The notes under the pieces: generated by a model
Databases searched by the model: none
What the model was told of the DNA's origin: nothing
What the model saw: the letters and a program-made list of their open reading frames with translations, nothing else
Program-made: the position numbers and the translations under genes
In this document: in pieces, positions 9,001 through 16,469 of the stretch
How positions within the stretch are numbered: the first letter of the stretch is position 1
Layout: every line of letters begins with the position of its first letter
Assembly (NCBI GenBank): GCA_023807065.1
Contig: JAJJLU010000851.1
Location: forward strand, 1 to 16,501
Length of the DNA: 16,501 nucleotides
Direction: 5' to 3'
Source of the DNA: Isotricha intestinalis
Taxonomy: Eukaryota > Ciliophora > Litostomatea > Vestibuliferida > Isotrichidae

Positions 9001-11385
9001 TCCATTTTTATCTAAAAAAATATGATAGCATAAAGAATTATTATTTTGATTTTCATTTATTCTTATATTTATTATTATATCAAAAAAATATTTTAAGTTT
9101 GGAAGACATCTTGAATGAAAAGATATATTGATTAAATTATTAGATTTTGTTAATATATAAGAATATGGAGTTTTAAATTTTGAATTGTATAATTGAGTAA
9201 ATTGCTTTAAAAGTAATAAATGTTCTTTTCTTAATTCAAAAGGAATTAATTCATTAAAATCTCTTTCTTTAATTTCTTCTTGGTTAAAACCTAATAAATT
9301 TGATAATAAATCACTTATATAAGAAATTGTAAAACTATCATTTTTATTCTGTGAAATAATTATTGGTAAATCCATATTAAATTCTAAAAAATCTGTTTTT
9401 AATGTATCAGAAATTGAGTTAAAATCAAAGTTTGATACAAATTTATTTTCTAAATTTGTTGGAATTTTTTTATGTAATAAAAAAAAATAATTTGTTAAAA
9501 TATAACTTATTTCATTATTTTTTATTATTGGATTTTCTTCTTTTCTAATCTTTGAATAATTTATTATTGTTTTTTTTATATATTCATCATTTAATTTTAC
9601 CTTAGAACAAAAAGTTAAAAAATGTTCAAAAGATTTTTCATTCATTTTTCCTAATTTAGAATTCTTTGTTATTAATTTTCTATATGATAAAACTTTTTCT
9701 AAAAATTTCAAATTTGTTTCTATTAAACTTTTAATATTATCTATAAAAATTATAAAACGAGAAAATTGTTTCATTTTTAAAATTTTATAATATAAATTAT
9801 GTTCTATATTTTTTAAGTTTCCTAATAATAAATCTCCCTTTTGAATATCTTTATCACTTTGAATTTTAATCATAATTTGTTTTTTCAATTCGCATAAAAA
9901 ATATTTTGTTAAAAGACTAATTTTAAATTTTGAATTTAAATACATCGTACATAAATATAATGCATAATATTCTCTTTTTCTTATTGCATAAATATATTGA
10001 CAATGTAAAACAATATAATCTTCAATTTCTTTATAATTTTTTATTTTATATAAGTAATGGATTCTATTTACAATTTCTTGTTCTCCTATTATTGCATATT
10101 CGTCTTTTTTTAAACAATTAGATATTTTTTTAATATTTAATTTTTTCTTTATTAAGAGACAAAAACATTCTTTTGTTTCACATTGTTTTTTATGAGTATA
10201 TAAAATTTTATATAATTCAAAATTAGAAGGGTCTTTTCGATACTTACAAAAATATTTAATGAACAAATAATATTCACCAATATATCTTTTTTTTTCATCA
10301 TTTTTAAATATATTTTTAATTAAATTTTTGGAATAAAAATCTAAATTTTTATTTTGAATTAAAGAATATATAAAAATTGAACTAGTTAAATTTAATATTA
10401 ATTTAATTATCGAATAATTTTGTGATATTTGGTCAGTGTCTTTAATAAATAAATGCATTAAAATTTCAAAAATTCCAGAATACCATCCAAAACAAATTGA
10501 AAAAAGAATAAATTTAGGGATTAAAGAATCAAAATAAAAAGTAAAATATTTAACAGTTAAAATAAGATAAATTGATGATAATAAAATTGATATTAAATTG
10601 AGGTCTAATCTGATTTTTTTTCTAAAATCTTTTTTATAAAGATATGAATTACCGATTATAGGTTGTAAAATTATAAGAAACATATAACATATTTTTATAC
10701 ATTGATTTGAATAAATATCAATTGAAAAATTATTAAATAATCCTTTTGTGTCATTTATAAATATTATAAAAAAATCAATTGAAAAACAAATTAAAAAGGA
10801 AATTATATTTGCAACTAGAATAAATGTTTTATTCACTTTAATTGAATTTGCAAAAAAATCTGAAATATAAGAATCTGATAAATTCAAATTATTATTTGAA
10901 TCATTGTTAAATTTAATTAAAATTCCAAAAAACAAATATTCTTGTATATATTGACTTATAAAAGAAATAATTATTAGGACATATGTTATTATTTTCATTT
11001 CTATTTTAAAATATGGTTGTTTATTTAAATATTTCATTAATGAAAAATCTTTCCTTTTTTCAAAATTTAAATAATTTTTTCTTAATCTTAAAAAAAGAAA
11101 TATGATATAAATAGTGACTAAAGTTAAAAGTACAAAGATAATCATACAATTATATTGATAATTTTTTGAAATGAGATTAAAAGAAGAATCAAAAAATAAA
11201 AATTTAGATAAAATACTATATAAAGATGTAATATTATTATCTTTTGATTCATAATCTTGTATATTTTGAGTTGAAAGAATAAAACCTAATAATTTAAATG
11301 AAAAATAAATAAAATAAAATGATATTGAAGTTGGTAAATTTTTCCTAACTTGAATTAATATTTTTAAATAATATCTATCTTTCAT
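6019..11385 (-). CDS. TmcB-like multi-pass membrane protein with PAS domain
   Basis: The 1788-residue protein resembles the tiny-macrocysts (TmcB/TmcC) family of Dictyostelium and ciliates, large membrane proteins of poorly known, presumed sensory role. The N-terminus has about eight hydrophobic helices (near 20-38, 79-100, 131-157, 188-210, 232-250, 264-286, 292-314 and 326-344). Next comes a helical TPR-like region that opens with the family-type H398-x3-C402-x4-C407-x-C409 motif. A PAS domain begins near L673, with YISDLLSNLLGFNQEEI and a following IPFELRKEH, matching the usual PAS core and P..R..H end. An Asn/Ser-rich linker spans about 1000-1110. The C-terminal half has helices near 1136-1158, 1349-1371, 1479-1505 and 1747-1772, with extracytoplasmic-looking loops between them. 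The start ATG (11383-11385) is preceded by AT-rich sequence with stops; the end is TAA TAA in tandem. No intron is seen. No kinase, cyclase or phosphodiesterase output domain was found. Family-level assignment is fairly sure; ligand and output are unknown. Confidence 0.8.
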   Translation of the reverse strand: MKDRYYLKILIQVRKNLPTSISFYFIYFSFKLLGFILSTQNIQDYESKDNNITSLYSILSKFLFFDSSFNLISKNYQYNCMIIFVLLTLVTIYIIFLFLRLRKNYLNFEKRKDFSLMKYLNKQPYFKIEMKIITYVLIIISFISQYIQEYLFFGILIKFNNDSNNNLNLSDSYISDFFANSIKVNKTFILVANIISFLICFSIDFFIIFINDTKGLFNNFSIDIYSNQCIKICYMFLIILQPIIGNSYLYKKDFRKKIRLDLNLISILLSSIYLILTVKYFTFYFDSLIPKFILFSICFGWYSGIFEILMHLFIKDTDQISQNYSIIKLILNLTSSIFIYSLIQNKNLDFYSKNLIKNIFKNDEKKRYIGEYYLFIKYFCKYRKDPSNFELYKILYTHKKQCETKECFCLLIKKKLNIKKISNCLKKDEYAIIGEQEIVNRIHYLYKIKNYKEIEDYIVLHCQYIYAIRKREYYALYLCTMYLNSKFKISLLTKYFLCELKKQIMIKIQSDKDIQKGDLLLGNLKNIEHNLYYKILKMKQFSRFIIFIDNIKSLIETNLKFLEKVLSYRKLITKNSKLGKMNEKSFEHFLTFCSKVKLNDEYIKKTIINYSKIRKEENPIIKNNEISYILTNYFFLLHKKIPTNLENKFVSNFDFNSISDTLKTDFLEFNMDLPIIISQNKNDSFTISYISDLLSNLLGFNQEEIKERDFNELIPFELRKEHLLLLKQFTQLYNSKFKTPYSYILTKSNNLINISFHSRCLPNLKYFFDIIINIRINENQNNNSLCYHIFLDKNGYFMNTCKEFEDNFFFNIKQLKQLEISFSNFFGIQNLEKKNIKENQPNIFSEEDKAHTIFSTIPNEKMFRLRKKKKNVQQFRNKKYIFSTEISKKNVTSAIHNLNHILDEKGLDNEWYVRTNCLAQRFQISEKNSKKLRKKKTKVNFNEEENYLFYIDYQLKSMGNKRYYIIKMTEKIDAKILKKTTLNLKKLITENKRVPILQSNTVISTTKSTEVSPVNSQYSSHTNVPLIQNENLDSQNLKSNLNIITNNSFSLNNSLLNNSKNPFIDDSKGGISGLNLIQNLANNEIERINQINQSNNRINLNSNNNTIPKKFIKFPNFNKTKPLNKRNKLIQRFLRHYTLFLFLSFGVVIALSIILIILKLKKIYAHKELFQFNVYIEILKTDTYLSALNSLTLCFQSTYNNLPIDDKTFISPKISSLQDNIAKFNIYIDKIKGNNKLKVLYDYLYGESYIGEIGRNWDIIYKPSNLFDELKLILFDMNKIYFNDINYCDFWLFSNFSFVEKSIEDPEPSDLQKFTFYGMINTLQTFKITFENITTVSSEILLNYYKSYFHFITVYGILIICFTFICYLIILEKLTNDKNEIKKLMLYLFDIGVDNYNQIIFENQIYCFQLMCKNFIGENITKYEHSKNEDIEIILKNLNKKNLKKGRKSRNSLKKNEKQTKEDNYENINETNKNIFLPKSVTISYIILTFFTLIIIIVVIINIIYAYSNKNKFIFTVIMAMNFLERIPKCFEITYYVLISMISINPSFIGRYDNFQESHLTDKYLNYYNTEFYFENNSQIYNMKESYFPILFLEGKMVENNLEIFIGKENSILSNVKKYEKEFNGKENFCYTASIASLERVKDSISDVLRYFTLANQKVNLCYIYNPGSMKSGLLVELNYIYQELTNIYYDFLQSNDKSQSALYYITSSDINRITLDFDYIFEYVFRTYSHFVLKDIDSLYILTIQNECLISIILLITLLFIVIYVFLWIGRGNKRYKSLLMFFYKMY

Positions 11386-11749
11386 TTAATTTAATTATTT
11401 AACATTATATCTCATTAAAAAATATATTAAAAGTTTAAAATTATACTTTTTTTTTGTAAAATAAACTTAACCAAAAAAAAGTAATTTAAATAAAAGAAAA
11501 TTTCTGATATAATTTAAATATGTTTATTTAATTAAAATTAATGTCAATAAATTAATAAAATTAATATAAATAAGATAATGTAATAAAAATAAAAAAAATT
11601 AAACAAGTTAATTTATAACAATATTTTATAATATATACGTAAAAATATAACAAACTAAACTTAAACTAACTAAACTCAACAAATAAAAATACCTAAATAA
11701 AATTTATAGGTTAATTCAATTTCATTTACAAAATAAATTATCAAAAAAT
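11386..11749. other. Intergenic region between the CDPK and PAS membrane protein genes
   Basis: This 364-base spacer between two minus-strand genes must hold the 3' end of the kinase gene and the promoter and leader of the PAS protein gene. It is nearly pure A/T, apart from a loose AAACTAA-like iteration at about 11651-11680 (aaactaaacttaaactaact). No conserved signal could be assigned. Confidence 0.45.
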
Positions 11750-13138
11750 TCAATTGTCTAATTCTAAATCCTCAGTCATCATGGATTCGAATTCATCAAA
11801 ACTTAATTGTCCATCTTTATCTATATCATATTTTTCAAATAAAGTATCAAGTTCTTGATCACCATCACTCATTTTAAGAGCTTTTTTAATATTATCTTTA
11901 GAAATTTTTCCACTATTTTCTAAATCAAATACTTTAAAAGCACTTCTCAATCTTCCAGAGTCTAAATAAAGGTTTTTGTCCATATTTGCTGCAACAAATT
12001 TTGTATATTCAATTGCACCAGTGTGATCAGTATCAATACCTCTAAAAATTTCATCGACAACTCCTCTATTTCCTATTGCTTTTTTCATTTCATCCATATC
12101 TAACATGCCATTTCCTTTTATATCTATTTTCTGAAATGAATTTTTATATTTTTGTAAATTATTTTCATTTAATCTCGAAGCAATGAATGTTATTGTTGCT
12201 TGTCTTAATTTATTACTTTTTGCAAAAATTTTAAGAGCATTTATGTTTAAAGTATTTTTTTCCCATGGTTTAGAAATAGGAGCTAATTTTCTTACCCAAG
12301 TATGCTTTATTACTTGTTCGATATCAAATCTACAAGAAACATCGCATAACATCCCTTTAACTAAATCTTTTGCTTCTTCTGAAATATTATCCCATTCATT
12401 ACTTGGAAAATCATACTTTCTACTTTTTATTTTTTGAAAAACTTCTTCATCATTTTCTCCATCAAAAGGTAAACAACCAGACAATAATAAATATAAAATA
12501 ACACCAGCAGACCAAATATCACATTTAGAATCATATTTTCCTTCTAATACTTCTGGACTTATGTAAAAAGCTGTTCCAACATAATCATTCATTGTTTCTG
12601 TACTTTCTTGAAAAATTTTACTCATTCCAAAATCTATTATTTTAATTGGTGAATTTGGTGATTCATTTAGTAAAAGTAAATTTTCTGGTTTTAAATCTCT
12701 ATGAACTATTTTCTTACTATGACAATATGATATTGCTCCCATCATTTGACGAAATATATTTGCTGCTTCTCTTTCATTAAAAATTTCTCCATTTTCTGTT
12801 TTTTTTATTATTCGATCAAATAACTCTCCACCAGTGCATAATTCCATAATCAAATAGATGAATTTATCTGTTTCGAATATTTCGTATAATTTAATAATAT
12901 TGGGATGATCTAATGTTAGTAAAATATTAATTTCTGACATTAAAGTATCATAGTCTGTCAAATTTCCTTTTTCTATTACTTTACATGCATAATAATCTCC
13001 AGTATCAATATTCTTTGCACGATAACATCGAGAATAACGTCCTGAACCGATTTCATCTTGAATTTCATAAAAATCATGAACATTAGATTTATTATGGTTA
13101 ATAAATGTTTGTTTTGAAATTGAAAATTCGTTTTTCAT
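11750..13138 (-). CDS. Calcium-dependent protein kinase (CDPK)
   Basis: The 462-residue Ser/Thr kinase is fused to a calmodulin-like domain, an architecture known from plants, apicomplexans and ciliates and absent from animals and fungi. Kinase landmarks: glycine loop GSGRYSR at 31-37 (third Gly replaced by Ser), ATP lysine K53, helix-C E69, HRDLKPEN at 146-153 with catalytic D148, DFG at 169-171, SPE at 194-196, and D207. The junction after W281 (about 282-325) should be the autoinhibitory segment. Four EF-hands follow: 339-350 (Lys at loop position 3), 369-380 (Lys instead of Glu at position 12), 405-416 (Asn at position 12), and 438-449 (fully canonical). Only the last hand, and perhaps the first, looks able to bind calcium tightly. 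The N-terminus is MKNEF, with no Gly2, so N-myristoylation is not expected. It ends in TGA. It lies upstream of, and in the same direction as, the PAS membrane protein gene, and divergent from the next gene. Confidence 0.95.
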   Translation of the reverse strand: MKNEFSISKQTFINHNKSNVHDFYEIQDEIGSGRYSRCYRAKNIDTGDYYACKVIEKGNLTDYDTLMSEINILLTLDHPNIIKLYEIFETDKFIYLIMELCTGGELFDRIIKKTENGEIFNEREAANIFRQMMGAISYCHSKKIVHRDLKPENLLLLNESPNSPIKIIDFGMSKIFQESTETMNDYVGTAFYISPEVLEGKYDSKCDIWSAGVILYLLLSGCLPFDGENDEEVFQKIKSRKYDFPSNEWDNISEEAKDLVKGMLCDVSCRFDIEQVIKHTWVRKLAPISKPWEKNTLNINALKIFAKSNKLRQATITFIASRLNENNLQKYKNSFQKIDIKGNGMLDMDEMKKAIGNRGVVDEIFRGIDTDHTGAIEYTKFVAANMDKNLYLDSGRLRSAFKVFDLENSGKISKDNIKKALKMSDGDQELDTLFEKYDIDKDGQLSFDEFESMMTEDLELDN

Positions 13139-13309
13139 TTTTTTTAATTTTTAAATTGAAGTGAAGTATTAAATATTTTTTAAAGATAATAAATTAATGA
13201 AAAATATATATAAAATATATAAAAAAAATATTATCAATTTAAAAATAAAAATTAAAAAAAAATTAAGGAAAGAAATAAAATAGTGAGTAATTGGAAAAGC
13301 GATATTTTA

Positions 13310-13322
13310 GGGGAATTGGGAG
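13310..13322 (+). repeat. Degenerate interstitial telomere-like motif (G-strand)
   Basis: GGGGAATTGGGAG resembles GGGGATTGGGG with an extra A and one G changed. It is the only run of four G in non-coding sequence away from the telomere. It has the same orientation as the right-end telomere. Origin as an old chromosome end is a guess. Confidence 0.3.
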
Positions 13323-13377
13323 TGTTTTTTTAAAAAAAATGTGATTTTATATTAATATTAATTAGTTAATTATTTAT

Positions 13378-13575
13378 TTAATCAATTTTATTTTTCTCTT
13401 CTCCTTTATCATTTATTTCTTTATTACTAATTCTTTCTCTTCTTTATTTTTTTTCTTTATCTCCTCCTTCCTATTCTTCATTGTTTACATCATATTTTCC
13501 TTTATTTCCTCCTTTCTCAGATGACTTTTTATACCGACATATGTGAATCAAGTAGATTATTTCCTTTATTATTTT
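13378..13575 (-). pseudogene. Possible relic of a charged, Lys/Glu-rich protein tail
   Basis: On the minus strand, the frame from 13575 down to the TAA at 13378-13380 reads RYKKSSEKGGNKGKYDVNNEE, then a TAG (13471-13473), EGGDKEKK, a TAA (13444-13446), then RRERISNKEINDKGEEKNKID. Both internal stops sit where Gln codons would be natural. The plus strand is a striking pyrimidine tract (about 13388-13520), so the alternative is a simple purine/pyrimidine-skewed promoter tract that merely reads as charged residues. Confidence 0.3.
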
Positions 13576-14181
13576 TTATACTTAAAGCATTGATGTTAAT
13601 TAAAAAAGTTTAAAAATCAATAATACTATAAAATTGTCTTTTTTTCAATAATTTTAAGTGATGTTTTAGATATAATGAATTAATATAAATTTTTTTATTA
13701 AAATGACCTGATAAATTTTAATGAATTTTTATTTATTAACAAATTTAATTCTCTTTTATCCTATAATATAATTAATTAGCATATGGATCGAAATTATTGT
13801 TAATTTTTCTGATTAATAAAAAATACAAAATTATGTATTTCATAAAAGTTGTTATAATATTTTTATTTTCATTCTAAAGTACACATTAATTTTCAGAAAA
13901 TAAAGTTATTAAATCATATTTTAACCAAAAATTAAATTATCAAAAGATTATTTTTTATATATTAACTTAAAAATATTTTATAAAATATTTAAAAATTGTT
14001 TAATATTATATTTTTTTGTTATTTTTTAACTATAAAAATACTATAAGGATAAAATATAATATCAAAATATAATTTGAATCACTTATATATTAACTTTTTT
14101 TGAAATTTGTTTTTGGATTAAAAATTTTAAATGTATAGATATTATATTAAAGTTTTCTAAACTATTTTTTTAATAAATTTG

Positions 14182-15030
14182 ATGGATAAAGTTGACACAG
14201 TAAATGAAAAACCAAATGAAGAAAATACAAAAGAAGCACCTTTACCAGAAGTTAATCAACCAAAAGAAATAAACACAGATTTAAATTTACAAGAAGTTAA
14301 TCAACCAAAAGAAATAAACACAGATTTAAATGAGGAAGAAAAAAAGAATTCAATTCTTAAGAATTATTCATCTATTGATTTTATGACATTAGAAAAAATA
14401 AATTTTGATTATGAATCTACAGAAGGAAAAGAAAAAGTAAGTATTTGCCCAAATGGAGAAGTTTCAAAAGATGAGAAAGAATATTATATATTTTTCAATA
14501 TTGATAAAAATTTTAAAAAACTTCGTGATTATTATAAGATGCAATTGAACAATATTTTAAGAAAACATAATTATTATCTTGCATATGACAAAGAAGAATT
14601 AATAAAAAAGTCCAACTCTATAATTCTTGAAACTAAACTCACTCTAGTAAATCCTGACAATTTTAGACCATTTTATTCTTTACTCAAATCAATTGGTAGA
14701 ACTTTTAAAGAAAAATATTTCCTAAATGCAAATATTTATGCTTCTAATTGTGCAATTTTAAATTCTTTATTAGAAGACAAAGTTTTAAGTCATCAAGCCA
14801 TTACAATTGAGAAAGAATTAACATCATTAGTGAATAGAATATCTTCAAACAATTTCTTTTTAATTAAAAAATCATATAAAGAAATTATGGAATCCGAAGA
14901 AACTGATTTAAATAAAGTCAAAAATATTGAAAACAATTTAAATAAATATATTTCAGATTATAAAAATCAAAAAAAGGAAAATTCTAAAATTGAGTTACTT
15001 TTTCTATATATCAAGCAAATAATTATTTAG
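14182..15030 (+). CDS. Unrecognised helical protein, N-terminal segment (frame 1)
   Basis: This is the first and longest N-terminal piece of a gene that continues in two other frames. The start is taken at ATG 14182 (MDKVDTVNEK); the TTG just before it is not a likely eukaryotic start. Residues 1-55 are acidic, low-complexity, and carry a 15-residue tandem duplication (EVNQPKEINTDLN twice). From about residue 60 the sequence looks globular and mostly helical, with ISSNNFFLIKKSYKEI around 230-245 and a polar Lys/Glu/Asn helix near the end. The frame closes with TAG at 15028-15030, but coding character passes into the next frame somewhere in 14994-15028. There is no signal peptide or membrane helix, so a cytosolic protein is likely. 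No family is recognised; a coiled-coil trafficking or cytoskeletal protein is possible but unsupported. Confidence 0.7.
   Translation: MDKVDTVNEKPNEENTKEAPLPEVNQPKEINTDLNLQEVNQPKEINTDLNEEEKKNSILKNYSSIDFMTLEKINFDYESTEGKEKVSICPNGEVSKDEKEYYIFFNIDKNFKKLRDYYKMQLNNILRKHNYYLAYDKEELIKKSNSIILETKLTLVNPDNFRPFYSLLKSIGRTFKEKYFLNANIYASNCAILNSLLEDKVLSHQAITIEKELTSLVNRISSNNFFLIKKSYKEIMESEETDLNKVKNIENNLNKYISDYKNQKKENSKIELLFLYIKQIII
14242..14331 (+). repeat. Tandem 45-base duplication inside coding sequence
   Basis: Two adjacent 45-base copies (14242-14286 and 14287-14331) differ at one base only (ttacCa versus ttacAa). They encode LPEVNQPKEINTDLN and LQEVNQPKEINTDLN. Near identity in synonymous positions points to a recent duplication in the disordered N-terminus of the unknown helical protein. 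Confidence 0.9.
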
Positions 15031-15119
15031 GAAAATTTGAAAGAGATCTTCAAAATAAAGACTATCCAACATTAGAAATAATGGATAAACTTAGAAAGCA
15101 ATTAAATAAATATTGTTAG
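14994..15119 (+). CDS. Unrecognised helical protein, middle segment (frame 3)
   Basis: This is a short bridging frame with clear protein character: SIYQANNYLGKFERDL, then NKDYPTLEIMDKLRKQLNKYC, ending in TAG at 15117-15119. It has no ATG of its own before the internal Met and is too short to stand alone. Its charge pattern continues the helix-rich style of both flanking frames. Codon composition (purine-rich, GAA/AAA/GAT) matches coding sequence here and not the T-rich spacers, so an intron explanation for this whole stretch is less attractive, though a GT...AG interval at 14994-15126 would also restore frame. Confidence 0.5.
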   Translation, partial: VTFSIYQANNYLGKFERDLQNKDYPTLEIMDKLRKQLNKYC

Positions 15120-15910
15120 AATATAGATTTGAATCAAAGAAAAATCATTCACCTTTTTTTGATGTGAAAATAAATAGTTGTAAAATTATTCTTAAAAAAA
15201 AAGATAAAATAACGCTATATATCGATAGAATATCAATACAAAATTATATAAATAAATTATATGAAACATTAAATCAAAAAGCATCAAATATACAAAGAGA
15301 TTATAAATTAGATGTTTTTAAAGACAATGAATTAAGAGATATTGCGCAATCAAAAGATTTTGAATCTTATGAAAACTTATTATTCTCTTATGATGAAAAA
15401 GTAAATGAAAAAGAAAATGAAAAACAAAAATTAAAAATTGAAGGAAATAAAAAAATATTAAAAGGTGGATTTTCATTAGTAAAAAAAGGAGCTAACTTTT
15501 ATCTAGAAAATCAATCAAAATCAATTGAAATCACATCTAAAATGATTGGAGAATTAAAAAATAAAAAAGAAGGGGAGAATAAAGAAACAAAGGGTTCTGG
15601 ATTTTTTAATTTTATGAAAGATTTAAATTTAGAAAGTGAAATAGATAATATTTTTGAAGGAATTGATGCTCTTAATCTTAAAGATAAAATTGAAAAAGAT
15701 ATTGAACTTATTGAAAGGCAAAAAGCTCAAATTGAAAAAAAAAAAGATTATTTAAATGAATTTATATGTATTCTGAAATTATATAATTTATTAAAGAAAA
15801 AAAATTTAGATGAGAGAAATGATTATGAAGGTATATTCTTAACTGGGAATAAAGAAAAAAAACAATTAAATGATTTATTTTCAGAATATGATATAGAAGT
15901 ATTTATTTAA
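15113..15910 (+). CDS. Unrecognised helical protein, C-terminal segment (frame 2)
   Basis: This continues the gene to TAA 15908-15910. It lacks an ATG near its beginning: the first codons read TTG TTA GAA, and the first in-frame ATG is far downstream (15543), which supports it being the tail of the upstream frames. The sequence begins YRFESKKNHSPFFDVKINS. Next comes a Lys/Glu/Asn coiled segment, a notable amphipathic stretch GGFSLVKKGANFYLENQSKS, a Lys/Glu linker, GSGFFNFMKDLNLESEIDNI, and a predicted coiled coil (KIEKDIELIERQKAQIEKKK). The helical, heptad-like style recalls membrane-bending or tethering proteins, but no diagnostic motif of BAR, sorting nexin or exocyst proteins is seen. Function unknown. 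Confidence 0.65.
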   Translation: MLEYRFESKKNHSPFFDVKINSCKIILKKKDKITLYIDRISIQNYINKLYETLNQKASNIQRDYKLDVFKDNELRDIAQSKDFESYENLLFSYDEKVNEKENEKQKLKIEGNKKILKGGFSLVKKGANFYLENQSKSIEITSKMIGELKNKKEGENKETKGSGFFNFMKDLNLESEIDNIFEGIDALNLKDKIEKDIELIERQKAQIEKKKDYLNEFICILKLYNLLKKKNLDERNDYEGIFLTGNKEKKQLNDLFSEYDIEVFI

Positions 15911-16469
15911 AAAAAATAAATGTTTATTTCATTTTAGTATTTTTATTAAATGAATTAAAAAGTTTTATTAAATTTATGAGTTTATTTGTTTATTTTTATA
16001 TTATTTTATTTAATAATTTTACAATATTTCATGACAATTTTCCCTAAATAATTATATCTTAAATTTTTTTAATTTCAATATCTGTTTTTGATTTTTGTTT
16101 TTAAATAAAATGTTAATTCAATTTAAATGTAAACAAAATTAAATCTCTTTTTCTTTCCTTATTCAATTTATATTTTTCTAATATTTAAAAGCTTTTTTCT
16201 TATTTCTTTCAGATTATTTTCACTTTATCTATTTTTGATTATTTATAATTCCCATTAAAATTAAATTAATATCTTACTAGATAAAATATTATTTTATTGT
16301 TTACTAGAATCCAATATAATTGAATTGAGTCTCATTTAATTTTTTTTTGGAGTTATTAAATATTTATAAATTAATAAAATATTTTAATATTATTTAATTA
16401 TTATAATATTAGATTTATTATTTATATATATACATAAAATATTATTTTTTGAGTTTTGAAAAAAATTTT
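15911..16469. other. Subtelomeric spacer
   Basis: This is AT-rich sequence between the last stop codon and the telomere. No open frame, RNA gene, or subtelomeric repeat family is visible. The distance from gene end to telomere is about 560 bases, short compared with large-chromosome eukaryotes but ordinary for ciliate macronuclear chromosomes. Confidence 0.55.

Larger units (their letters stand above)
13139..14181. other. Divergent spacer between the CDPK and the unknown helical protein gene
   Basis: This roughly 1-kb region must contain both promoters. It holds a G-rich telomere-like motif at 13310-13322, a long pyrimidine-rich tract at about 13388-13520 that may be a gene relic on the minus strand, and otherwise A/T-rich sequence with many stops in all frames. 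No tRNA-like box was found. Confidence 0.5.

Noticed and set aside
9930..10121. Plus-strand open frame of 63 codons
   Set aside because: It lies wholly inside the PAS membrane protein gene on the other strand and has no motif of its own.
12183..12437. Plus-strand open frame of 84 codons
   Set aside because: It is antisense to the kinase C-lobe and junction of the CDPK gene, which is certain from its motifs.
13378..13575. Reading TAA/TAG as Gln to rescue relic frames
   Set aside because: The three long genes encode all Gln as CAA with no internal TAA or TAG. Reading through the TAA of the PAS protein gene would add only A/T-derived low-complexity sequence, so stop reassignment does not fit.
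13139..14181. Possible tRNA or small RNA gene in the divergent spacer
   Set aside because: No GTTCGA-type B-box or paired arms were found; the only similar word (ATCGAAATT near 13787) lacks partners.
14994..15126. GT...AG intron joining frames 1 and 2 of the last gene
   Set aside because: It would restore frame, but it would discard a stretch with strong coding character (GKFERDLQNKDYPTLEIMDK), and no other gene here has an intron. Kept only as an alternative.
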